Assembly: GCF_008831285.2 (NCBI RefSeq)
Contig: NC_045150.1
Location: 248,001 to 312,000, forward strand
Direction of reading: 5' to 3'
Source of the DNA: Nymphaea colorata
Taxonomy: Eukaryota; Streptophyta; Magnoliopsida; Nymphaeales; Nymphaeaceae
Length of the DNA: 64,000 nucleotides
The position numbers and the translations under genes were made by a program. The notes beneath the pieces were generated by a model. The model was not told the DNA's origin. It ran no database searches and saw only the letters and a program-made list of their open reading frames with translations. Positions 44,700 through 55,349 of the stretch are shown piece by piece. Position 1 is the first letter of the stretch; every line of letters begins with the position of its first letter.

Positions 44700-47600
44700 A
44701 AATCATATAAATTCAAATTAAGGTGTATTGCCAAATCAATATCACATATTAACTCTACAGCCTCACTGAATGCAATTCCCAAATGATTTTGTATATTATT
44801 TCATCCACATTAATTTCGCTTGATCGTGCCACTATACTTTGTTCTTCACTTGTTTGGGTCTCTTTCTCAGTTGGCATCTTCATAACCTCTTACTTTTAGA
44901 TGGATATTTTTTTTCTTGATAATTCCCTTGCCATATGTTCCTTCAAATACCTTAGAATATGACGTACAATATCGAAGCAAGCTTATGTGGGTTGTGCATA
45001 AACTAACTAAGAGTGTTTACTGCAAACACTATGTCAAGTCTTGTAATTGTAGGTAAATCAGCTTATCAATTAAGTATTGATAATTGTCTGCATTAGTGAT
45101 AGGTTCTCTTTTGTTCTTGAGTAGCTTGATATTCATCTCCATAGGAGCTTCAACTCCTTTTACATTCAACATACATGTATCGTGAAATAAGTCTAATAGG
45201 TATTTTACTTTTACATATGAACACTCGCTTATGCTGCCTTGATGCCCAAAAGGCATCTCAATGTACTCAAATCTTTGATTTCAAAATTTGAAAAAAGTGT
45301 TACTTTTGTTCTCTTATGAAATCTTCATCATCATTTGTTACCAGAATGTTACCTACATACACAACTACCACAACTGTTTTCTCTTTTCAAATATGTGTGG
45401 ATGGTGAGTGGTCGACCTTCTCTTGTCTTTAATTTCAATTAACTTGCTACTCGAAAACTAAGCTATATTTGGCTGTTTTAGTCCATATAGTGACTCCTTT
45501 AGCTTTTGTATTGATTCTACTTGTAGACCAGGCAATATATTGATGTAGGCTTCTTCTTGCAAGCTGTCACATAAAAAAGTCTCATTTTTTTACATCTAAT
45601 ATGTATAGTGGCTAATTTCTTATTGAAATAGCTAATAAAAAGTATACAAATAGTGTTCATTTTTTCCACCAGTGCAAAAATCTCATGACGGCCAATACCC
45701 TCATCCCATGCTTAGTCTTGTAGCTTATAATCTGGCTTTGAATGTCATGCACTTTTGATCTTCTACTTAATTTGATGTGCCCATCTATGTCCCGCCATTT
45801 GCTTTCTAGCTGGAACGGGTGTTAGATCCCATGTTTGGTTCTTCTCTGTAGCTCCTAGCTCTTCTTCCATTGTAGGACGATGCTCAGGCTTTGCATTAGC
45901 TTCAACACAGGTCAGTGGCTCCCTATGATAGTATACTTTACTAAGATATTCCTTATACTTTAGAGTATACTTTACTAAGATATTCCTTGTATTTCTTTGA
46001 GATTTTTTTATTTTATATATACTCCCTTAAGGAGTGCTAAATATATAAGCATAATATAGTTACCTACGTCTAGTATTGCTGGAGGGTGATTGGTTCTAAC
46101 TAATCATTGCATTGTATTTTTACCTACGTCTAGTTCTTTTAACACATTGTGTTCATCAAAATTAATTTTCACTGCTTGTTTTTTTGGTGGGTCCAATATT
46201 CTACTTTTTACTTTGGGCAAGTCATCAATGTCTAGTGTAGGTAATTGAGTTTGTCCTCCAAACTCCCCTCAACTCAAGCTTCTTGTTGGATCAAATCGAA
46301 AATATGGATTGCTTTCAATGAACTTTACCTCTTGAAACATAATGAATGTCTAAGCTTAAGTCATAACACCTATAACCTTTTCTTGAAGTCATGTAGCCTA
46401 TAAAAATGCATTTAGCATATGGCTTTATAGTTTATTTTTGTTGTGTTCTTGGATGTGAATATAGCGGGTACATCTAAAGACTCGCCAATGTCAAAGTGTA
46501 GCCTTTCTTGCATTGACAATTTCAAATGGACTGCAATTTTTTAGTTTGATGCTTGGTTTCCTGTTAATGATATAGCAGGTATTTGCAGTAGCTTCAAGTC
46601 AAAAAATGTCTAGAACATTCATTTGGAACATTTGTGGCTCTTTTTTTGGTAAGCAAATGTTTAATTTTCTTTCACATACATCGTAATATTGTGGTGTTCC
46701 TGAATAGGCTGCCTGAGTCATTATTCCCTTTCTTTGAAGTAATTATCAAAATTAGAGGTGCAAACTTGCCTCCACTATAAGACCTAAAAACTTTTAACAT
46801 CCTATTGTATTGTATAGCAATCATCCTAAAAAATTATCTAAAAATATTGAAAATTTCATTTTTTTGCAAAAAATGTATCCATAATCTCATTAACATATAG
46901 AACAGAATAACTAAATTTAGAGTGAGATTCAACTGGGTTAGGGCCCCCATACATTAGCATGTATCAGCTTGCATGGTGTACAGTCCTCCACTCTCATGTC
47001 CTTTACCAATCTTCTTTTGAGAGTTGCACTACTTGACCGTCATTCGATATCTCATCCTATATAAACTTGTCTTTATTCATTTCTACAACTAAGGTTTATA
47101 ATTGTTTAGCTTGCATGGTATACAATCCTCCACTCAAACGTCCTATATGAATCTTCCTTTCAGAGTTACACTCCTTGAGTATCACTCAGCATCCCTTCCT
47201 ATATAAACTTTTCTTTATTCCTTTCTACAGCTAAGGATTGTGGCCAGCCAGCTTACATGGTATGTAGTCCATTTGCTTTCATGTCCTTTACCAATACTCC
47301 TCTAAAAATTGCACTCATTGAGTATCACTCCTTTAATAGAAAAAATAGTGTCATAATCTAGATCTTTGGTGGGTTTACTTACTGGCATGAGATTTAAGGT
47401 AATGTTTAGCTCGTATAAAACTTCATTTGTCACTAGATTATTAATAAAACAAAATTCACCTAAACCATTTACTAGTACACATGATCCATTATCAACAAGC
47501 ATAGTTGGCATATTACACTTTTGAGACTAATGAGCTTGGATAAATCTTTAATCACATGATCTGCCATACCACTTTCAAGTATCCAATTTATAGAATTAGT

Positions 47601-48620
47601 TATCAACAAAAACCTTGATTATGGTCACTTTTCTATTTAGAGTCAACTACCACAACGATGTCAAATTGAGCTACTTGGCAAAGAAGTATCACAGGTTCTG
47701 AGATGCAATTTGCCACTTGCATTATTAGATGTTATTCCTACTAACATTCCTCTTGCTAGTTTTTTTTTGTAAATTCTAGCATTTAACCTTTACGTGTCCA
47801 ACTTTTCAACAATAAGTGCATTTAAGACCTGCTCTTTCACTTGGTTTATATATATGATATTTCCTTCCTAATTTAGATTCATATGTTTCCTCAATTTTCG
47901 ATGCAAGATTTTCATGTTTATTGGTTTTATCCAAGTTTGTCGCAAGTATTGATTAGACAACATCCCTTTCACCTAGTTTCCTCATGTTGAATCATTGTGC
48001 ACATGTTGTTGAATGTATGGATAGGATTGGTCATTAAGATTTGGGTTTATAAGTATCAAACTTCTTGGCTCATGCCAACATGGATCATGAATACTTTATC
48101 TTCTTCTATCCTTTGTCTGATTGTATAGAAGCTTGAAGTGATTGGATACTATTGTGCTAATTTGTTCCTCTTTCCTTTCAAATTATTGAAATATAAGTGA
48201 AAAGTTTGTTTTTGTGACCTTTGCAACATGAGTGAAAGATTGCGTTGCTCCCCATATATCTCAACTAGAGATTCCCATATATCTGATGCATATTCTAAGA
48301 ATAAAGAGTATTTGGTATATTAGGATCCATTGATTTTGAGAACCATGATATCACCAATCAATTATTGGCTTCCCACTCATCATGGCCTAGATATTCCCTA
48401 ATAGGTGAATACATTTGGCCAATAACATAGCCAATCCTAGATTTGCCATACAATAGGCTTCCGGCTTTTGACAATGTAATGTTGTTTGATCCATTTAAAG
48501 GAATCATGGTAATCTTCAATGTTGGATTTGCTTCTTGAACACCTATCATTTATGTTGATGATTCTTGACTAATCTACCTGATGTCACTCGATCTATTTGT
48601 GTTTTCTATCTTCTCTAAGA
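44700..48620 (-). pseudogene. gag-pol remnants of the old copia element
   Basis: 48358-48549 and its continuation encode the copia gag N-terminus (Leu-Asn-Gly-Ser-Asn, Trp-Glu, Ser-Trp). About 47530 encodes a Ser-Gly-Met-Ala-Asp-His that replaces the protease Ser-Gly-Ala motif. 47302-47511 matches the Asn-Leu-Met-Xaa-Val-Ser-Lys pre-integrase segment. The RT active site at 45348-45359 reads Tyr-Val-Gly-Asn instead of Tyr-Val-Asp-Asp, so both catalytic Asp are lost. 45029-45256 holds the Ala-Pro-Met-Glu and Lys-Leu-Ile-Tyr-Leu segment that follows the palm. The coding line changes frame repeatedly. Confidence 0.82.
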
Positions 48621-48635
48621 ATTAGATGATTTCAA

Positions 48636-48648
48636 GGTTTTGATACCA
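48636..48648 (-). promoter_or_regulatory. primer-binding site of the old copia element
   Basis: The minus strand reads TGGTATCAAAACC, a tRNA-Met-type primer site with changes, between the 5' LTR remnant and gag. Confidence 0.7.
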
Positions 48649-48763
48649 TATTAAATTGGAATACTTATGAAGAACACATGCAAAAAAGAGCTACAAAGAT
48701 AGTGAAGTTGAAGAGAAGAAAAAGACAAAGAACACGTAAAGACTCCTTGCAAAAGCTCGTGAG

Positions 48764-48851
48764 AACAACTAACTAATCTTATGAGCTGGATTTAACCTGT
48801 CCACCTCACTAATTTGTGTATAGTTCCTTTGAGTCTAGAATTTTCCCATCA
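48764..48851 (-). repeat. part of the 5' LTR of the old copia element
   Basis: Counterpart of 44464-44550, close to the primer-binding site. LTR ends are eroded. Confidence 0.6.
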
Positions 48852-51800
48852 TATATTGCTAAGCAATAATTTCAAAAATATATTATGATAATTGAGTTGA
48901 ACTTGTGGAAGTTATACTGTCTCATGAAGTTATAAAGCCATAGCCAAGAAAGAGCTCATTATTCATCAGAACAGCTTCCATTGAGTCTCTAGCCAAATCT
49001 TCATGTAGATGAATTGTCTTTTGTGTGTTTGTGTGTATATAGACATATATATATGCACATCCAAATTTTAAAAGTGGAGAGTGAAGGAGATAGAGGACTG
49101 TTTGAAGATGTAACATTAAAGACTTAGATCTTTTGATCCCTTGCTTACTGTTTTCATAATCATTAAGCTCCAGATGCAAGGATGATGCAAAAGAAATAGA
49201 ATGAAATCAGACTTCCATATATAGAAATCCAAACGTAATTGGCTGAAATTGTACGGAGAATTTGGTTAGGCACTTGACTGACAAAAGGAAAAAAATATTT
49301 TAAGCAGCAAAATATATCTATACCTAAACCACAAATTTTGTCTTGTTGTGCATGGCTTTATAAACGCCATAGAAGTTAAGCAATCTTCCAAAAAAGGGCA
49401 AGAACATGTGAAGCTTTTAGTTAATGCATGATATATATATAAATATTGGATATCTCTTTCAAAAGTTTCTCTCCTAATCCCTTGTCTAAAAGCACATGCT
49501 TTGTGATGTGGTAGTTCTAGATCTTCAAAGGGGTCCTAAAGAGGGACAGAACCTTCATTTTTGGAGCTGCCTTTAGCTTATAATTTTTAAAAAGGCATCA
49601 TCTTTCATAAATTGAAGGCTATAATTTTCATGAAAATTGTCAAATAAAGCCCTCAACTGGACTTAAAAACAGAAAATGTTAGTTGCAATTTTTTTAATAT
49701 TACTGTACCAATTGTGAATTGGCCAAAAATAGTGACAAAGTGTAAACAAAAATATAGTAAAAAGTTTGAAAATAGATAATTTCTTAAAAATATCATATAA
49801 AATAGTTAAAACTAACACATGGCACTCTTGAACCAGCCATAGAAACGAATTGTTTTTTGTGCCATTCGATTTGAGTTGGCTGATTCAGGCCCATTCTGAC
49901 ATTGTTGGCTTTTCATAATTTCCCGTGTATAGCATTCACCACAATTGGTTTTCCATTTTATATATAAAAGAAGACAAAGTCATGAAATTTTTTCTCATAA
50001 TGAGAATGCATAAGCCACAACTGCCGAACCTTAGAAGAACAATTTCAAGGAAAGTTCAAGAGGCCTGAAGGACAAGGTAAGGTCTTCATCCAAGGATGCC
50101 TTCCAGGGAGTATATGGCACAAGGAGACTTAGTGGCAGATCTCTCTCACCGGCGCTCCCCCAACAGGCACCTTGGGCGGTTAATTAGCTGATCAATTTGG
50201 GTACTGGTTAATCAAGAGCCAAATCCTTAAGCAGCTAGGTGTATTTAAAGTCAAAGGCCTCATTCAACAATAACGCTTTTTCTTCTACCACCAGGCTGAA
50301 AGTATTTTAGCGCTAGAGGCACCCTTTTCTTCAAAAAGTTAGATCAATTTATCAAAATTAGAATGTTTTTTTACTGTAGGCGAGTTGGGGAGATGCACTG
50401 ACCAGCTGAAGGCCAAAGCCTCCTCCTAACTCCTTGTACTTATAGGGTATAAGGTTTGCTTTTGGTACCTTAGGGTACCACTCCCACTGGGTCCCAACTT
50501 GGGCATCCGTGGCACTCTTTTGCAGCATGGAAACTTTACATCGTAGAAATTCAAAACAAAGACTGGCCGCTATCAGCCCTTGCCTCATCCATTGCACCAA
50601 CTCCCTCGGGGATGTTTGACTTTTAATTTAGTGTCTCCATCAACATAAATACAAAAATACAATAGCAATATGCCAAAAGCTGGGTTCCCTTTTCTTGTGG
50701 AAAAAGGAAAACCAACACCAAATTTCTCTTTGGGGAACATGAAAAGCATGGTAGGAACCATCTTTTGTAACACGAACGCCATCCCAGAGCACATTATTAA
50801 ACATTCACTGTTGTTCCATTTTGTAATGAAAAGCAACCACATTATTTGATGACCATATTTTTTTACATGTCTCAGAGCGTTATGGAAAACTACTTTTCTC
50901 TAATATGATAGACGTTACAAATGTGAGACAAACATGGGCATCACTAAATTACTTGATAGACTTCCGATGACGTTGTTATTGCATCACCAAAAATGTGGTT
51001 TCTTTCTAAGAAAATTATTTTTGTAATTGTCGTAATTGTCCTTGATTAAATAAAAGTAGTGTGTTATAAAGACATACTTGTAAAGGTAGTGCTATGTACT
51101 TATGATCCAAGTTACTATAATCTAGTGTTCACAATGGAAGAAGATACATGTATTTTTGCATTATGAAAGTATGTACATATCTTATTTTCACCATTTGTTT
51201 TGAAAACATACACATAGAACAAAAAAATAAACATAAAGAAAACCTTGAAGATACCATGTGAAATCAATATAACTTAATACAGCTGTCAAGTTCTTGCTCT
51301 ACTAGTTGTCAGGCTGCCTTTCACAAGGGAATAGGCTACCGAAGTGTTCTATTCAAGTAGTGTATCTTTTCTCACTACTTTCATCCTCCTTTTCCATACA
51401 AGCATATGTTCCGAACAGAGTGGTCGATCACATTAAGCTCATTATATTCTACTGCTCAACTGTGTGCTAGTTTGCATGTGATCCTATTATGATCAGCAAC
51501 AATAAGAATGAAGCTGTCTCATGGTATATTGTAGAAATGTAGAATTGTGGACTTCACCGGACTGGTATTAATTGTTGTTAATTGATATAAGATGATGAAG
51601 TTCAAATGAATATTCTGCCCTTATAAAAAGTATAAACATTAACATTATAGCTTCAATATAGAACGGAGAACAGATTGAAGGTAAGGATGGGCACCAGTCC
51701 AGGCCCCTAATGGTAATCAGGGATTTGGCCTGCAACGGACCAGGCCAGGCATGGGCTGCTTTTGTGACCAATGGGTTCAAACTAATCTGAACCGGACCGG

Positions 51801-52098
51801 CCCCGATTAGTTGTTCTGCTGGGTCTTGTGGGTCCGACTATATATATATATATATATATGGAGCATATGGAGCTGGGCATATGTCAAGGCCGGGGCAAAA
51901 TTCAAACTGTCTGCACTTCTAGTTTGGCTAACGGCTGGACTACCTTACCAAATCCCAGCTCTATCCGAAAGCGATGAGAACATTATTAGAATTTTCATCC
52001 GAGTGGGGATGAGAAGCAGAGAGCGGCCAAGCATATATCAAGGTATCCTGAATATCATGTTATCCTTACAAGTTTCTGTTAGCCTGTGTTAGTATCCA
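48852..52098. other. unassigned spacer
   Basis: Frames on the minus strand at 48922-49179 and 50358-50842 are open but lack motifs, and the latter two overlap in different frames. 51670-51835 has GGCC-rich words (CCAGGCC, GGACCGG) resembling the ends of the nested hAT element at 12352-13123, suggesting a truncated relative. An (AT)n run lies at 51839-51858. Confidence 0.4.
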
Positions 52099-52164
52099 TT
52101 TGTTGTAATTGAAATATTAAAAACAATATATTTTGTTGTAATTGAAATATTAAAAACAATATAT
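52099..52164. repeat. tandem duplication, about 35-bp unit
   Basis: TTGTTGTAATTGAAATATTA followed by AAAACAATATA occurs twice in a row. Confidence 0.9.
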
Positions 52165-52831
52165 TGTATAGCTCGCACCCTTGTCTATCATTCAAGCAAA
52201 GGGTTTCCTATCATATTCGTATACTCTCTACCTCTCTCACTCTCTCTCTCTCTTTCTAATTACCAAGGTAATATATATATATATATATATATATATGAGG
52301 TCTGAGGCCATGAAAACAGATATGATGGGTATTTTCAAGTCTTTAAACATGACGGATTAGTTCTCCTTTTTGCATATAAAATCATCCATTTGCTCCTTTT
52401 CTCTTTCTCACGCACTCAGAAGCATGTAAATGAACTCTTGATTGCAGTGTTCTTTCTTGTTCAAAGAATAAAGACATTTAAAGGTTTAAATTTCCAGTAG
52501 GAAATATGAATTAAGCCTAGACATCCTTGGTCTCGTCTTTGGCTCTCTGCATATATAGAAAACCATATTAAAGGTTTTTGTCTACTTTAGGCATGTGCAA
52601 GAAATGACAAGTAGAAAGAAGAATAAATTTTTTACTGGATTCTAGATCTGACTTTCTTTTTGGACATTCAACTGAACCCAATCGTCTGAATTTGGTTTTG
52701 ATATGTTTGGTATTGTGATTTTGGTGTTTCCTTGAATTTGAATTTGACTCCAACGTCCATGCTAGAGCAGATTTTGCTTTTTGCTTTTTTTTATTTATAG
52801 TTTTTTATTATTTATTTCAACAATCTCTTGG
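52165..52831. other. spacer with (CT)n and (AT)n microsatellites
   Basis: CTCTCTCACTCTCTCTCTCT near 52225-52252 and an (AT)n run near 52270-52296. No gene. Confidence 0.5.
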
Positions 52832-53203
52832 GGTGTGTTCAGAGCTGCAAAATGAGGCGAGCCAACTCAAGCTTTGCTCAAACTGGCTCTCTTATGTTCA
52901 ATTCGAGTTGAACTCAAGCTTTAACTGAAAACTCGAGCTTATAAACAAGTTGAGTTTGAGTTACATGAACTCAAATTCGAGTAAGCTCTAGGTTATCTTT
53001 TTTTCTTTTGTAATTTCCAAGCTTAAAACCCAAAAAAGATATCAAGTCAAATGGGGAGTTGGTAAACAAGTTTAAAGGAGGACTGGGTCTATTGAGTTGA
53101 GCTCGTGAATTTGTACTGCTAGACTTGAGCTCAAACTGAGCAATATATGAGTAGAGTAGAGTCGAGCTGACCGAGTCTGCTCATGTACAACCCTAGGTGT
53201 GTT
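52832..53203. mobile_element. hAT MITE, 356 bp, with 8-bp target-site duplication
   Basis: The element spans 52840-53195. It starts CAGAGCTGCAAAATGAG and its inverted right end reads TAGGGTTGTACATGAG, an imperfect terminal repeat. GGTGTGTT flanks it on both sides (52832-52839 and 53196-53203). The interior is rich in CTCAAGCT/AGCTCGAG words in both orientations (for example AACTCGAGCTTATAAACAAG), which would fold into a hairpin. No coding capacity. Confidence 0.88.
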
Positions 53204-53786
53204 TGCAGGGGGTGGATTCCACTGTTCAAGAGGGAACCCAATCCAAATTTTAAAAAATTGGATGCTAACAGCAAACACACTGGAAATGAATACCAGATAT
53301 CAAAAGCAAATTCGAAAAAAGTTTCCACCGATTTTAATCAAGCTTTTTCGGATGTTCACATGTTCGGATTCGAATACGAATAAAAAAAAAAGTCATATCC
53401 GAATCCAAAATTCTGATTTCACAGTCCGAATTTGATTCAAATCTGAATCTGAATTTTGAACCGAATTTGGCCGATTTTCTAAATGAAACAGCATAAGATA
53501 TATGATATTTATTTAAAATAAATCTGATCTGAATCTGTAACTGAGTCCGATCAGATATTTAAGTATATCTGAATCTGAATTAAATCCAATGTCATTTCTT
53601 AAATCCGTGTGCAATCCAATTTCTTATTCTGATATTAATTTTTTTCATATCTAATTTTTTCATAATGCTTTGGTTGGATATCCAATCCAAATCGGATACA
53701 TAGTAGAATGAACCACTCACCCTTAAATTATATAAAAAAATTAAATTTTACTCGACACAATTATTTAATTATCTGCTCATCCTCAG
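53204..53786. repeat. dispersed TCCGAATC-type repeat, truncated copy A
   Basis: From about 53330 to 53700 the words TCCGAAT, GGATATCCAATCC, TTTTTTCATATCTAATTTTTTCA and AAATCTGAATCTGAA recur. The same phrases occur at 59340-59720 and, inverted, at 61470-61917. Terminal repeats of this copy were not found. 53198-53280 has an additional short foldback (GTGTGTTTGC ... GCAAACACAC). Confidence 0.6.
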
Positions 53787-54228
53787 AAAGGCATGGTGCA
53801 GTTGGTCCACTTGAACCTTTGACTTGGCCAAACCTTCGCCATGAAACTGCACGAGTCATAAATTCCTTACGGGTCTTAGGACCCACACTTAGAATCTCGG
53901 TGGTAGCCATAGTTGAGCATAATGTAAATAAATTATTATTTACAATTATTGTGTCACAAAGAAATTATTATTATTATTATTTTGAAAGAAAAGTTACAAT
54001 TTTAAGATGATTTTGCAATTGTTTATTAATTCTCGCACACTTTATTTTATGTCTTTCTTTTTCTAAAATAAAATGAAAAATCAATAAAATTTTGAATAAT
54101 TTTTAAAATATGTGAATTGTAGAGCCCGCTTTGTCAAAACTTTCTTAATAAGGGAAAATAAATTTTATGGATGGAATTATTTTACATATTTGAGTTGTCA
54201 GTAATAATTTTTTAGGCGGTTAGTGTAG
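53787..54228. repeat. non-coding duplicated block, copy 1, upstream of the EF-hand gene
   Basis: 442 bp related to 54666-55051 in the same orientation. Shared words include TTTGACTTGGCCAAACCTTC, CACGAGTCATAAATT, GTAAATAAATT and the final AGGCGGTTAGTGTAG. Identity is roughly three quarters to four fifths by eye, with several indels. No open frame is conserved between the copies. Confidence 0.88.
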
Positions 54229-54665
54229 AACAAACGCGGACTAAACAGACAAGATAGAAAGACAGACATGAAACAAGAGCTCTGTAAGACGAGATGTTGT
54301 GTTTTGTTCTTAAAATCAAACCATTTATCAAACAATATACAAGACAGATAAGTAGGGTGGAACTGAAATTTTGTGGTGAGGATGGACCGAATTTAAGTTT
54401 CTAAATTTTGATTAGGATCGAAAGTTTATTTCTCAAAATAGAACAAGTGAAATTTTTTAAAATTTATATGTACATTTAAAAAAAAAATGATAAGTGGTGC
54501 TAGGCCTCGTGCCGCCGACCCTACAAACAAAATAATGGTATTATAATAGTGAAGGTTTTGGTTCCGTATCCCGAATGGTCCCTTAGATCAATTCTTACGC
54601 GGAAAAATTATTTCGTTACTAAAATCAATTCTTACGCGGAAAAATTATTTCATTACTCACACTGA
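54229..54665. other. spacer between the duplicated blocks
   Basis: 54241-54355 has GACTAAACAGACAAGATAG-type words that resemble a short MITE, without identified ends. 54360-54530 contains GAACTGAAATTTTGTGG and TGGTGCTAGGC words similar to 62500-62690. A 37-bp tandem duplication (TCAATTCTTACGCGGAAAAA) lies at 54588-54658. Confidence 0.5.
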
Positions 54666-55051
54666 AAAGGCATGACGCACTTGGGTCCACTTGGACCTTT
54701 GACTTGGCCAAACCTTCGCCATGAAGACTACACGAGTCATAAATTTCTTGCCCATCTTTGTGCCCACGCGTTTAATCTGAGCAGTAACACTATAGTGGAG
54801 CATACTGTAAATAAATTTATATTTACAATTATTGCTATGTTACAAAGAAATAACATTATTATTTTAGAAAGACAAGTTACAGTTTCAAATTGATTTTGCA
54901 ATAATTTATCAATTTTTATTTTCTGTCTTTCTTTTTCTGAAAAATCAATAAAATTATCAAAAGTTTCTTACTAAGGGCAAAATAAATTTTATCGATGTAA
55001 TTAGTTTACATATTTGAGTCGTCAGTAATAATTTTTAGGCGGTTAGTGTAG
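54666..55051. repeat. non-coding duplicated block, copy 2
   Basis: 386 bp, second copy of 53787-54228, 300 bp upstream of the start codon of the EF-hand gene. It may therefore hold part of that gene's promoter. Confidence 0.88.
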
Positions 55052-55242
55052 TAGAACTTAAGCGGTTATTCGAACAAAATATCGGAAGTAAAGACGCGGT
55101 TGAAGTCTCTGCGGAGTTTCATCGGCTCCGTTTGCCTGCTTGGACAAAAGGCTGCTGGCGCTCGGCTGGGAAACCCGTCGTATGGTAAAAGGCGGCGGCG
55201 ACCCCATCTACGTCTCCCTTCTGCCTTCGTCCTTCTAAGGTT

Positions 55243-55249
55243 TATAAAA
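55243..55249 (+). promoter_or_regulatory. candidate TATA box of the EF-hand gene
   Basis: TATAAAA about 105 bases before the start codon. Spacing is plausible for a plant promoter, but the transcript start is unknown. Confidence 0.4.
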
Positions 55250-55349
55250 TGGTCTTCTAAGAAAAAATTGCAGGCCTTCTTCTGTTTTTCCCCAGATCGA
55301 AGATTTCCTTCTCTTCTACGTTGCTTTGCCTTTTATTGATTTCTTGGTG

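Larger units (their letters stand above)
44464..48851 (-). mobile_element. old Ty1/copia retrotransposon, heavily degenerate
   Basis: Minus-strand copia remnants lie in order: gag (48300-48620), protease and pre-integrase region (47300-47570), integrase (about 46350-46950), reverse transcriptase (45100-46150) and RNase H (about 44700-45000). A primer-binding site lies at 48636-48648. Diverged LTR pieces match each other at 44464-44550 and 48764-48851 (both end CCCATCA on the plus strand and share CCTTTGAGT). The LTR borders themselves are not clear, so limits are minimal. Many stops and frameshifts show it is far older than the element at 37974-43014. Confidence 0.85.

Noticed and set aside
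50358-50842. Two minus-strand frames suggesting a small gene
   Set aside because: The frames overlap in different phases, and neither has a recognisable domain or splice signals.
55326-55349. Upstream in-frame Met of the EF-hand gene
   Set aside because: Eight extra residues unlike the N-terminus of relatives; the start at 55350 is preferred, although transcript data could reverse this.
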